Source of the DNA: Desulfocapsa sp.
GTDB lineage: Bacteria; Desulfobacterota; Desulfobulbia; Desulfobulbales; Desulfocapsaceae
Length of the DNA stretch: 40,605 nt
Assembly (NCBI GenBank): GCA_021737265.1
Contig: JAIPEF010000008.1
Location: 1 to 40,605, forward strand
Reading direction: 5' to 3'
The position numbers and the translations under genes are program-made. A model generated the notes under the pieces. It was not told the origin of the DNA. It searched no databases and saw only the letters and a list, made by a program, of their open reading frames with translations. Shown one piece after another: positions 18,115 to 26,452 of the stretch (the first letter of the stretch is position 1; the number at the start of each line of letters is the position of its first letter).

Positions 18115-18815
18115 TGGGTGTAGTTACCTGCGTAAGCGGCATAGATACAGGCATCGGAAAAACTGTTGCCACAGGCCTTATGGCAAAGGCCTTGATGGCG
18201 CGGGGGCATTCCGTGATCACCCAGAAAGTGGTACAGACCGGATGCTCAGGTATAGCTGAGGATATTTTGCGTCATCGGGAGCTGATGGAGGTGGACCTTT
18301 TTTCTGAGGACGAAAGTGGGCTAACCTGCCCCTTTGTCTTCGCAAAAGCCTGTTCCCCGCACCTGGCTGCTGAACTGGAGGGTGTCAGAATCGACATCAG
18401 GGAGATTGAGAACAGTACCAATACGCTGACTGCCCGCTTTGATCATGTTCTACTGGAGGGCGCCGGTGGTCTTCTGGTTCCCCTTACCCTTGAGATGACT
18501 TTTCTTGATTACCTGGAAAAAAAGAAATACCCCCTGGTTCTTGTATCCAGCCCTCGACTCGGCTCAATTAATCACACCCTTGCCGCTCTGGAGTTGGCAC
18601 AGGGAAGGGGCATTGAGGTAAAGGGGATTATTTATAACTGTTCTCTCACCAGTGACCATGAGATCCGACATGATTCCCGAGCTGTCTTTGTCAGGTATCT
18701 TGAGAAGTATGGTTTTTCACCCTCTGTGGTAGACATGGAAGAAACGGAAAGCTATTTTGAACAGGAAAAGGAATTTCCCTGTTTGCAATTTTTTCAACAA
18801 GAAACTCCTCGGTAA
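18114..18815 (+). CDS. bioD: dethiobiotin synthetase
   Basis: BioD is the ATP-dependent enzyme that closes the ureido ring of dethiobiotin with CO2. The P-loop is GIDTGIGKT at 9-17, followed by QKVVQTGC near residue 40 and the conserved EGAGGLLVPL near 118. At 233 residues it has normal length. It is the last biotin gene; its ATG overlaps the bioC stop. All steps from malonyl-ACP to biotin are thus encoded in one run together with fabD. Confidence 0.95.
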   Translation: MGVVTCVSGIDTGIGKTVATGLMAKALMARGHSVITQKVVQTGCSGIAEDILRHRELMEVDLFSEDESGLTCPFVFAKACSPHLAAELEGVRIDIREIENSTNTLTARFDHVLLEGAGGLLVPLTLEMTFLDYLEKKKYPLVLVSSPRLGSINHTLAALELAQGRGIEVKGIIYNCSLTSDHEIRHDSRAVFVRYLEKYGFSPSVVDMEETESYFEQEKEFPCLQFFQQETPR

Positions 18816-18819
18816 CCAT

Positions 18820-19035
18820 ATGATAAATGTTCAGAAAAAAATATGCCTCAGTTGTCGTAAATTTAGACTGGAAGATACCCAGTCAGGGGTGTGCAGAGTG
18901 GACAAGTCGGTTGAGCACTATCCCATGAAAAGGATAAAAGACAGCTGTGAAAAATGGGTGGATGGCGGCCATCAGGTCAATATTCGTGAAGGGTGGATCA
19001 AGAGTACTTTGAAAAAGGAAAGGGAGGAGTCATGA
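18820..19035 (+). CDS. small four-cysteine protein
   Basis: I do not recognise this 71-residue protein. It contains Cys9-x2-Cys12, Cys25 and Cys43 (ICLSCRKF, GVCRVDKS, DSCEKW), an arrangement able to hold zinc or an iron-sulfur cluster. It has no signal peptide or membrane segment. The ATG at 18820 lies four bases after the bioD stop, though without a clear ribosome site; its TGA overlaps the next gene (ATGA). Co-transcription with the bio genes is likely, but a role in biotin synthesis is not shown. Confidence 0.7.
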   Translation: MINVQKKICLSCRKFRLEDTQSGVCRVDKSVEHYPMKRIKDSCEKWVDGGHQVNIREGWIKSTLKKEREES

Positions 19036-19400
19036 ATAATGGTCTCAAGGGAATGTTGTTTTCAGCTCTTATCTTTCCAGGTGCCGGGCAGATTTTACTG
19101 GCACGATATGTACGTGGTGCTGTCTTTTTTGTCGTGGCTTTTATCAGTGGACTTCTCTGTGTGACGGGTGTCGTTCGACAGGCAGTGCTTATTCTACAGG
19201 ATCTTGCTGCAAGAGGAGAGGTAATTACCATTCCGAAGGTTATGAGTATCGTCGCCGATATTTCCACCTATGCGTCATCAATCTTTATCAAAATCGCATT
19301 GCTGATATTGTTTTGCTGCTGGTTTTACTCGGTGGTGGATGCCTGGCAGATTGGCAAGAAAATGGATGCGAAACAGGCCGTCAACAAAGGCATATCTTAA
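19032..19400 (+). CDS. small TM2-like membrane protein
   Basis: This is a 122-residue inner-membrane protein of unknown function. It begins MNNGLKGMLFSALIFPGAGQ, followed by LLARYVRGAVFF, a PGxGQ pattern typical of TM2-like and related small membrane proteins. A second hydrophobic region lies at about 80-105 and ends FYSVVDAWQIGKK. A strong AGGGAGGAG precedes ATG 19032, and the start overlaps the preceding small gene. No catalytic motif is visible. Confidence 0.75.
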   Translation: MNNGLKGMLFSALIFPGAGQILLARYVRGAVFFVVAFISGLLCVTGVVRQAVLILQDLAARGEVITIPKVMSIVADISTYASSIFIKIALLILFCCWFYSVVDAWQIGKKMDAKQAVNKGIS

Positions 19401-19471
19401 TTGTCATTGTTCCAAAACTATTTTGAAACAAGTCGGCATCGAGATATTTCTCCCCCAAATAAAGAGACAAA

Positions 19472-21055
19472 ATGGAAACCTTCTACTCCGCAATTTTCTT
19501 ATTGTCCGGCATGAGTATAGGAGCCGGAATAGTTTATGTTTTTTTCAAAAGCCGTATTGCTTTTATAGAAGAATCTGCAGCTGAAAAAGCAAGAACGGAG
19601 ACCCATGGGATTCAGTTAGTGTTGGAGGAGAAATTAAAAAGTTGTGAACAGGATAAGCAGGAAATCCTTCAGGACATAAAAGATGTTGACGAAGAAATAG
19701 ATAAAAAAGAAGGTGTCATAAAATTATTAACAGAGGAAAAAATAAAATATAAAACAGAGGCAGCTCAACTTCCTGTAATCAATGAAAAACTAAAAGAAAA
19801 AGCAGACCAAATCCAACGATTGAGTGAAGAGAACAAAAAAGAAGCTGCTGCCCGTGCCAAGGCGGAAGAACGCAACAGTCACCTTGTGAAACTGGAAAAA
19901 GCTATTACGGAAAAAGAAGAGAATATTCATGGTCTTACTGAAAGGATTGCTGATGAAAAAGCCGCTTATTCAGAGCTAAAAACAAGATCGGATGAGCAGG
20001 CCAAAAATAACGAAGAACGGTTGAAAGAATTTCATGAAACAAAAAACCGGATGAAAATAGAATTTGAAAACCTGGCGAACACCATATTGGAAGAAAAAAC
20101 AAAACGATTTTCTGACCAAAACATTACCAATCTGAATGATTTGCTCAAGCCAATGCGGGAACAATTAGGTGATTTCCGTAAACGTGTCGATCAAATCCAC
20201 CATGAAGACTCAAAAGATAGAACAACATTACAGGAACAAATAAGCCAACTGAACAACCTCAACCAGCAGATGAATAAAGAAGCAAAAAACCTTACCAGGG
20301 CATTAAAAGGGGACAAAAAAGCTCAGGGGAATTGGGGCGAAATGATTCTTGAAAGAGTGTTGGAACAGTCTGGTTTGAGAAAAGGGGTTGAATACGAGAC
20401 ACAGGGTGGCTTTCGTAACGCGGATAATCACCTCTTGAAACCCGATGTAATTGTACACTTGCCGGAAGGAAAAGACATTATCATTGATTCGAAAGTTTCT
20501 CTCATTCACTACAATGAGTATGTTAATGGTAGTGATGAAAGAGAGCAGCAAGCCGCCCTTAAGGCTCATGTTCAATCTGTAAGCAATCATATTAAAGCAT
20601 TAAGCGAAAAGGATTATACAAGTCTTAAAGAGTTGCGTTCTCTTGATTTCGTATTGATGTTCATGCCTATTGATGCAGCCTTCATGGCTGCTTTTCAACA
20701 GGATGAACAACTCTTCAGTACTGCATTTGAAAACAAAATTATTGTGGTAACGCCCACAACTTTGCTCGCTACCCTCCGCACTATTGAGAATATCTGGCGC
20801 TATGAAAGGCAAAATGAAAATGCCAGATTAGTCGCAGGTCGGGCAGGACTGATTTATGATAAGCTAAGAGGTTTCTTAGAAGATTTTGAAAAAATTGGAA
20901 AACAATTAGACGCGGTACACGCAACTTACGATACGGCAATGAACAAGCTTACTTTTGGCAAAGGTAATCTAATTCGCCAGGCGGAAAGTTTTGCCGAACT
21001 CGGGGTTAAGGTAAAAAAACAACTGCCAAAAGATATTGTTGATATGGCTGCTTAA
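19472..21055 (+). CDS. rmuC: DNA recombination protein RmuC
   Basis: RmuC family proteins are putative nucleases that limit DNA inversions and other rearrangements. The 527 residues comprise an N-terminal membrane anchor (about 5-27), a long Lys/Glu-rich coiled coil (about 30-250) and the RmuC core with GNWGEMILERVLEQSGL, DIIIDSKVSL and VLMFMPIDAAFMAAF. The ATG at 19472 follows a 71-base gap after the small membrane gene. Codon use is far richer in AAA, GAA and ATT than in the biotin genes, and a repeat-rich region follows directly, so it may have been acquired separately. Confidence 0.93.
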   Translation: METFYSAIFLLSGMSIGAGIVYVFFKSRIAFIEESAAEKARTETHGIQLVLEEKLKSCEQDKQEILQDIKDVDEEIDKKEGVIKLLTEEKIKYKTEAAQLPVINEKLKEKADQIQRLSEENKKEAAARAKAEERNSHLVKLEKAITEKEENIHGLTERIADEKAAYSELKTRSDEQAKNNEERLKEFHETKNRMKIEFENLANTILEEKTKRFSDQNITNLNDLLKPMREQLGDFRKRVDQIHHEDSKDRTTLQEQISQLNNLNQQMNKEAKNLTRALKGDKKAQGNWGEMILERVLEQSGLRKGVEYETQGGFRNADNHLLKPDVIVHLPEGKDIIIDSKVSLIHYNEYVNGSDEREQQAALKAHVQSVSNHIKALSEKDYTSLKELRSLDFVLMFMPIDAAFMAAFQQDEQLFSTAFENKIIVVTPTTLLATLRTIENIWRYERQNENARLVAGRAGLIYDKLRGFLEDFEKIGKQLDAVHATYDTAMNKLTFGKGNLIRQAESFAELGVKVKKQLPKDIVDMAA

Positions 21056-21193
21056 AGTGGACCCCTGAGTCAAGACAATAATCCACTGAGTTTAAGCTAC
21101 ACATTCAACTTCAAGCACAGCTGGTCGGCGCTGCCCGCTTTAGCCTCTGCTGGTACTTCTGATACTGACTCCGCGGTTGATGAACCCCCTGTG

Positions 21194-21283
21194 GAGCGTA
21201 GCTAAATTCCTGGATACCCGATAACAGCACTCGGGTATGACGGACGAACCCAAAACGGCAGATTAAGGTTTACGCTGTACTAG
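21194..21283 (+). repeat. REP-like dispersed repeat, copy 1
   Basis: This 90-base unit begins GAGCGTA and ends TACTAG. It contains an inner hairpin, GATACCCGA and TCGGGTATG around ACAGCAC. It matches, in inverted orientation, the unit at 40311-40403, with shared blocks GAGCGTA-CTAAATTCC, CAGCACTCGGGTATGACGGA, CGAACCCAAAACG and AAGGTTTACGCTGTACTAG. Two copies about 19 kb apart in non-coding DNA indicate a dispersed family. Confidence 0.8.
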
Positions 21284-21424
21284 GAGCCTGTCCGAGAATA
21301 GACATTTTTTCTCAAATCGAGGCATCTGTGAAAAATAAGCACAGGCATATACATAATATTCCGAGCATTATTTTTCACAAGCAACGAAGAGTTGGGGAAA
21401 AAGGGCATTTTCGGTCAGGCTCCT
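21282..21424. mobile_element. MITE-like 143-bp palindromic element
   Basis: The ends are inverted repeats of about 31 bases (21282-21312 and 21394-21424). They begin AGGAGCCTG and end CAGGCTCCT with few mismatches. An inner perfect pair, TGTGAAAAATAA (21327-21338) and TTATTTTTCACA (21368-21379), makes nearly the whole element one hairpin. It encodes nothing. The shape fits a non-autonomous miniature transposable element; I see no certain target-site duplication. It abuts the REP-like unit, sharing AG of TACTAG. Confidence 0.65.
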
Positions 21425-21660
21425 GGGCAGCTGCCCTATCGTAATGGTAATCAACGGACCTGAGCAGTCCAAGATTTAAATAGATTGTGAGCTGACCATC
21501 TTTATCGAAACAGTAAAATACTATGGACCACACCAGGTTCTCTGACTGTTTGGCGGCTACTGAAACTGCCAGGGGGCATCTCAATCACTACCGCATTCTT
21601 CAATAATTGATCTTTCTACTATGATTGTAAGGCTGGGCTTGAACTACCGCAGATGAGAAA

Positions 21661-21698
21661 ACAGGAGATAGAGGTGGCGATCACGCTCTATCCCCTGT
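21661..21698. repeat. stem-loop with 13-base arms
   Basis: ACAGGAGATAGAG (21661-21673) pairs with CTCTATCCCCTGT (21686-21698) with one mismatch around a 12-base loop. No T-tract follows, so it is not a simple intrinsic terminator. Confidence 0.6.
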
Positions 21699-21707
21699 AA
21701 AGAAAGG

Positions 21708-21738
21708 CTGAATCGATATCTGTAAAACATCGATTCAG
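21708..21738. repeat. stem-loop with perfect 10-base arms
   Basis: CTGAATCGAT (21708-21717) and ATCGATTCAG (21729-21738) are perfect inverted repeats around an 11-base loop. It lies between two other hairpins downstream of the rhodanese gene. Confidence 0.6.
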
Positions 21739-21749
21739 AAGGGTGAAAC

Positions 21750-21794
21750 ACTGCCTGAAAGCTGATAGATGCCATCAGGCAGTTTTGAGGCTTT
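21750..21794. terminator. probable intrinsic terminator behind the rhodanese gene
   Basis: ACTGCCTGA (21750-21758) and TCAGGCAGT (21775-21783) form a 9-base stem. On the plus strand TTTT follows, then a T7 run. On the minus strand, the direction of the neighbouring gene, an A-rich stretch precedes and GTTT follows. It may act in both directions. Confidence 0.5.
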
Positions 21795-21796
21795 TT

Positions 21797-23119
21797 TTAA
21801 TCGTCTATTTTGCAGTCATTCCCTTCACATTTAACATCGGCGACCAGGAAAAATGCTTTGTAGCCATTTTTGTTGAGTTCTTCAGCTGCCATCTCTGCAC
21901 GGGCACCGGTAGTGCAATGAACATATACTTTCCGGTCTTTTGGGATGTCAGCAAGGCGTGAACCGATTTGATCCAGTGGCACAGCAATGGCATTTGTAAA
22001 GCCACCTTCACTAGCTTCATCCGTGGTTCTTACATCAAGAATAATCGCGTTGGGGTCGGTACCATTTGCTGCCTTCAGGAAATCAGCTTTACCAACTTCT
22101 CCTTCACCAAGAATTCTTTTCCAGGTGATCTCTGTGACAACAGGGCCTGTAACGGTGGCTCCACCTGCTTTTAGCCAGCCAGCATAATTTCCGGCAACCA
22201 GGGCAACCTTTTTGTAGCCTTCATCGCGGAGATCTTCCACTGCATCAGCAGCTTCTTCAGCCGAATCACTGTAAAGAACAATCGGTGCTTTTTTCGGGAT
22301 ATCCTCAAGGCGATCTTCCAGGGTTTCGTAGGGAATAGTAACAGAACGGGCAATCCGTCCAGCCTCTGATTTCTCTTTGGTACGCAGATCAATGAGAACA
22401 ATATTTCCTTTTGATATATTTCCTTTGCTGGCATAAACCAGACTTCCGGCTTTGATCCAGGCGGGTTGTCCTTCGAGGTAAACTCTAACGTTTTTGTAGC
22501 CATCTTTTTTCGCCGAACCGGCGACTTTAGTTGACATGCCTCATGTGGGGCCCCCGCAGTACATGATGAGGAGCTTGTTCTTGTCTTTTGGCAGGACATC
22601 GGCAGCTTGAGCCTTATACTCTTCTGTCCCAAGATTGATGGCACCTGGTAAATGGGAAGCTGCGTAGCGCTTTCCAGGGCGGGCGTCGATGAGTACGAAA
22701 TCGGCCTTGGATTCAATCAACGATTGGAGCTCTTCGGTTTTGATTTCAGTTACACCTTCTGGCAGTTTGGCAAGTTTGGGCTTAATCACTGTGGCCCAGG
22801 GCTGCCCATCACGCATTTCATAAAAAATAATTGATGCGTGGCCTGGGTCGGCATTCTCAACCCCCTTGGTGTTATCGTCAAATTTAACCATGACGGTCTT
22901 GGCTTCTTTGCCTTTGCCAACAACAATGGAGATACTCTTGGCCTTGTTTGATTTACCTTTTACACTTCCTTTGTAAACTAGACCTTGATCTTTTTTTGCC
23001 TCGGTGCTTACTGCAGGTTTAGCTGCAGTGGATGTTGATTTGGTTCCTTGATTACATCCGGTCACCAGAAACGATGCCATGATGAAAAAAGGAATAAACT
23101 TTAAAATGCTTTTCTTCAT
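21797..23119 (-). CDS. probable selenocysteine-containing triple-rhodanese lipoprotein
   Basis: Read as one 440-codon gene with an in-frame UGA (22541-22543) decoded as Sec193. ATG 23119 follows GGAGGG. A lipobox LVTGC (Cys22) predicts a lipid-anchored envelope protein. After a basic domain (about 45-120) come three rhodanese modules: about 125-222, 240-320 and 344-430. The first has YCGGPT-UGA-GMSTK, the UGA falling in the active-site loop, and rhodanese sequence resumes in the same frame (GYKNVRVYLEGQPAW). The second has no cysteine in its loop (LYSDS); the third has Cys402 in VHCTTGAR. The tail adds Cys431-x4-Cys436. A bSECIS-like hairpin follows the UGA. Alternatives are two separate genes or a nonsense-mutated pseudogene. 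Substrate unknown; sulfur or selenium transfer is inferred. Confidence 0.8.
22510..22543 (-). promoter_or_regulatory. candidate bSECIS element with Sec UGA
   Basis: Starting 17 bases after the UGA (22541-22543), the mRNA can fold TCGCC-GGTTC-GGCGA (22510-22524): a perfect 5-bp stem (6 bp if the loop is taken as GTT) with a loop that starts with G. Bacterial SECIS elements lie just downstream of the Sec codon and keep a G at the start of the apical loop, so position and loop both fit. SelB binding is not demonstrated. Confidence 0.6.
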
Positions 23120-23557
23120 AATCCCTCCACGTTTAAAAATGGGTTTGAGCAAAGACAGAATTCTTTGCGTAATTTATGACATTCTCAAGTACACAGCATA
23201 GTATGTGCCATGTTGTAAATAATATCCTATTTCTTCGAACTGTTAATCCAACAGTCTACCCTTTATGTGTTATGGGGTGCAAATGAAAAATATTTCTTTT
23301 TTGCTGGAACGGTAAAGGAAAAAAGAGAGGAAAAAAATGGAGCTTTATTGGTGTTGGCATATATGCTTTAATATTAGTATGTTATATGTGGGCAAGGATG
23401 GCGGGTTCTGGTTTTGAGGGGTGTGGGAGCAATCATGGTGTCTGGTAATTCAAGGTTCATGGAGAGGGAACGAAACATCTGGGGTCAATAAAATTGGCAC
23501 TCCTACATTGTGGCTAATTCTTTGGGTTGGGCAATTAACTTGCAGTGTTATGCAAGA
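23120..23557. other. 438-base intergenic region without a supported gene
   Basis: This AT-rich spacer lies between the start of the rhodanese gene and the end of the PBP4-type gene, both on the minus strand, so the rhodanese promoter should lie here. A 26-codon plus-strand frame (23337-23417, preceded by GAGAGG) is present but unlike any known protein. I see no RNA gene or clear repeat. Confidence 0.5.
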
Positions 23558-24808
23558 TTACTGTTGGTAGAGGATGGTGAGTATTTTGTCTCTGGAGTTT
23601 TTTTTCTGATTCAGAAGGATAACAAAAGGGCTAGTGCTGTTTCCTTTCGGAATATATCCGGCATAACAGAAAACTCCGGAGTTTTTTAGCGTACCAGACT
23701 TCATGAGCACTCCATATTTTTCAGGCATCAGTGAGGCGTAGGGTCTGAATTTTTCTAAAACCAGAAGCATTGCTTCCGGGGTGATATGATTATTTGTTGA
23801 CAGGCCCGAACCTTCCACCATCTTGATTTGTTGAGGAGAAAGGCCAAGGGTAGTGTCAATAAAATTCTTCATTGCCTTTTGAGCCTTTTCCCATGTTGCA
23901 GGAAAGCCGTATTGTTTTGCTCCCACTGCAAGGTAGAGTTGGTTGGCCATGAAGTTGCTGGAAGAAAGCAGACAGGATTGCACCAGATCGCGTACCGTTT
24001 CATTCGCAGTATATTTCAGCAACGGTGGGGTATCCTGAGGAACCTGACCGTGTTTGATTATCCCCTTCACTTTGATGCCGTTTCTCTGCATAAGAGTTTT
24101 AAACAACTGCCCACAATAGAGAAGAGTGTTGGAAAGATGTTCCTGGGGAGGAAAGGCTTCAATATTTGCACGGTGATAACCGCTTGGAAGTTCTTTACCA
24201 ATTTGTCCCATCAGTGGCAGGTAGGGGGTCTGCGGTTCCGGAGATTGTACTTTTGCCTTGTGGATGACCTTCAGGGGGATGGTATTAAAGTTTACCCCAA
24301 GGGCTGTACATTGTGCATCGTATGGATTTGTCGAATTTTCGGAGCCTTCGGTGGGGCCTTCCAGGGAAAATGCAGAGTCATCAAGGAGGATATCTTGAAT
24401 TTCTGTGATACCCTGCTCGCGTATCAGCTGTGCAATAGTGTTGACTTTTTCTGATACCAGGAACGGATCCCCTGAGCCGAGAATATGAAGATTTGTGTTC
24501 TTGTCGAGAAAAAGACTGGTGCTGAAGCGATAATCGGGTCCGAGAATTTCAAGGGCCGCCAGACTGGTAACAAGCTTGATGGTTGATGCCGGTATAAAAC
24601 GTTTCTGTAGATTTTTGGAGAAAAGAACTTGCCCATTTCTGCTTAACCCATAGCCGCCGTTTTGTATGTATCGGTTTATCTTGGGGATTTCTCCTGCCTG
24701 AGTAACAGGAGGAACAAGAAGAGAGGTGATGCTGAGAAAAACTGCCCCGGAAAATACAAGAAAAACAAAAAGTACATTCCGGAGCAGTTGTGGCAGAAAT
24801 AGAGACAA
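23558..24808 (-). CDS. dacB: D-alanyl-D-alanine carboxypeptidase/endopeptidase, PBP4 type (S13)
   Basis: This is a periplasmic peptidase of family S13, which trims or opens peptidoglycan crosslinks. A membrane-spanning signal sequence covers about residues 10-38 (ending TQAGE). The serine acyl-enzyme motifs are PASTIK (Ser75, Lys78), SSN near 283-285 and KSGT near 370. Other S13 traits are ILGSGDPFL and MVEGSGLSTNNHITP. At 416 residues it is shorter than E. coli DacB (477), suggesting reduced insert domains. The gene stands alone, 93 bases after the trpB-like gene. The family is clear; the symbol is by analogy. Confidence 0.87.
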   Translation of the reverse strand: MSLFLPQLLRNVLFVFLVFSGAVFLSITSLLVPPVTQAGEIPKINRYIQNGGYGLSRNGQVLFSKNLQKRFIPASTIKLVTSLAALEILGPDYRFSTSLFLDKNTNLHILGSGDPFLVSEKVNTIAQLIREQGITEIQDILLDDSAFSLEGPTEGSENSTNPYDAQCTALGVNFNTIPLKVIHKAKVQSPEPQTPYLPLMGQIGKELPSGYHRANIEAFPPQEHLSNTLLYCGQLFKTLMQRNGIKVKGIIKHGQVPQDTPPLLKYTANETVRDLVQSCLLSSSNFMANQLYLAVGAKQYGFPATWEKAQKAMKNFIDTTLGLSPQQIKMVEGSGLSTNNHITPEAMLLVLEKFRPYASLMPEKYGVLMKSGTLKNSGVFCYAGYIPKGNSTSPFVILLNQKKNSRDKILTILYQQ

Positions 24809-24901
24809 GAAAACTAACCCTGGTGAACAAGCAATAAGCCTGGATAAGTGTCTTGACCAAATTGTTTTCTATCAAAAAGCAGGAAAACAATTTGTAAGAC
24901 A

Positions 24902-26248
24902 CTAAATTTTAGGCAATTTAGCCATGGATGCTGCAATGGCCTCTTCTGGATACTCGTAATTGTGGAGATCACCGGAAAAATATTTGTCATAGGATGCCAT
25001 ATCAATGAGACCGTGTCCTGAGAAGTTAAAGAGGATTGTCTGGGGCTTATCCTTCTCTCGGGTTGCTTCAATGATAGCACCACGTATGGCATGACAGGTC
25101 TCAGGTGCCGGGATAATCCCTTCAGCCCTGGCAAACATCACACCTGCTTCAAAACATTCCAGCTGATGGACCTTAATCGGGTCAATGATGTTTTCCCGAA
25201 CCATGGCAGAGACAATTGGAGCCATACCGTGATATCGAAGGCCACCGGCATGGATTCCAGGAGGAATGAAATCATGTCCCAGGGTGTACATATTCAAAAG
25301 CGGAGTGGTCTGGGCTACGTCACCAAAATCATAGGCCAGTTTACCCATGGTAAGAGATGGGCAGGAGGCAGGCTCTACGCCGACAAAACGAATTTTTTTG
25401 CCGTCAAGGTAATCGGGTACATAGGGAACAGCAAGACCGGCAAAGTTTGAGCCGCCACCACAGCAGCCGACAATAACATCAGGATAGTCTCCTGCAATTT
25501 CCATCTGTTTTTTGGCCTCAAGGCCGATGATGGACTGATGGAGGATGACATGGTTGAGAACTGAACCCAGTGCATAGTTGGTGTCTTCACGACTGGCGGC
25601 ATCTTCAATGGCCTCTGAGATAGCTATGCCGAGAGATCCTGCCGTGTCAGGATATTGCTCACGGATCTGACGACCGATGTTGGTATCTTCACTGGGGCTG
25701 GCCACAATGTCGGCACCAAAGGTGTGCATCATGGATTTGCGATAGGGTTTCTGGTCAAAAGAGACGCGGACCATGTAGACTTTACATTGAAGACCGAATT
25801 TCTGGGTGGCAAAGGAAAGGGCAGAGCCCCACTGTCCGGCACCGGTCTCGGTGGCAAGGCGTTTGATACCTTCTTTGGCGTTGTAATAGGCCTGGGCAAC
25901 GGCGGAGTTTGGTTTATGTGATCCAACCGGTGAAACGCCTTCATTTTTGAAGTAGATCTTAGATTTTGTACCCAGAACCTTTTCAAGGTTGCCGGCACGA
26001 ACCAGAGGGGAAGGGCGCCATATTTTCAGGACATCCTGTACTTCTTCCGGGATATCAATGAATCGTTCACCTGACATCTCCTGCTCAAGCAGGGCCATGG
26101 GGAAGATGGCTCCAAGTTTTTCCGGTCCCATGGGTTCTTTAGTTCCAGGGTCCAGAGGGGGGAGCAGACCGTTTGGAATGTCCGGCGCTACGTTGTACCA
26201 TCTGGTCGGCATCTCATCATCGCGAAGAACGATTTTTTTGGTCATCAT
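24902..26248 (-). CDS. trpB: tryptophan synthase beta chain, TrpB2 type
   Basis: This PLP enzyme makes tryptophan from indole and serine. Length (448 residues) and the N-terminal extension [19 protein letters not shown] mark the TrpB2 subfamily. The PLP lysine is Lys112 in VGSHKPNSA, followed by [12 protein letters not shown], and the phosphate loop is [10 protein letters not shown]. The ATG at 26248 is preceded by AAAGG at good spacing; GTG 26257 is an alternative. No trpA or other trp gene is nearby, as usual for TrpB2, which is thought to salvage free indole. It may be independent of the main trp operon. Confidence 0.93.
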   Translation of the reverse strand: MMTKKIVLRDDEMPTRWYNVAPDIPNGLLPPLDPGTKEPMGPEKLGAIFPMALLEQEMSGERFIDIPEEVQDVLKIWRPSPLVRAGNLEKVLGTKSKIYFKNEGVSPVGSHKPNSAVAQAYYNAKEGIKRLATETGAGQWGSALSFATQKFGLQCKVYMVRVSFDQKPYRKSMMHTFGADIVASPSEDTNIGRQIREQYPDTAGSLGIAISEAIEDAASREDTNYALGSVLNHVILHQSIIGLEAKKQMEIAGDYPDVIVGCCGGGSNFAGLAVPYVPDYLDGKKIRFVGVEPASCPSLTMGKLAYDFGDVAQTTPLLNMYTLGHDFIPPGIHAGGLRYHGMAPIVSAMVRENIIDPIKVHQLECFEAGVMFARAEGIIPAPETCHAIRGAIIEATREKDKPQTILFNFSGHGLIDMASYDKYFSGDLHNYEYPEEAIAASMAKLPKI

Positions 26249-26452
26249 GGTATTCACCTTTTTGATTTACTTGGCTATGGAAATGAAATGTTTTTCAAAA
26301 GCATATTATCCAGAGTTGATGCATATTCCTACCATAGAGACACAGGTTGAAGCAACAGGATTCCCTGGTCCGGATAAAATTGAACTGTAATTACTCAAGG
26401 TACCCTCAAGTTAATGATCTTATCAAGAAATATTAGTTGAAAAAATAAGCAA

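Larger units (their letters stand above)
21056..21796. other. 741-base non-coding, repeat-rich region
   Basis: I support no gene here. From left to right it holds a 135-base stretch without clear structure, a REP-like unit (21194-21283), a MITE-like palindrome (21282-21424), a perfect palindrome GGGCAGCTGCCC (21425-21436), about 220 bases without clear structure, and three stem-loops (21661-21783) ending near the rhodanese gene. Confidence 0.7.

Noticed and set aside
21055..21091. AGTGGACCCC ... TCCACT as an insertion-sequence end
   Set aside because: The inverted match is only six bases and no transposase frame is readable nearby.
21375..21584. 69-codon minus-strand frame
   Set aside because: It runs into the MITE-like palindrome, has no ribosome site and resembles no family.
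22535..23119. Reading the rhodanese locus as two independent genes or a pseudogene
   Set aside because: Frame continuity, active-site position of the UGA and the SECIS-like hairpin favour Sec, although resequencing and homologues must decide.
23337..23417. 26-codon plus-strand frame after GAGAGG
   Set aside because: Too short and without similarity or context support.
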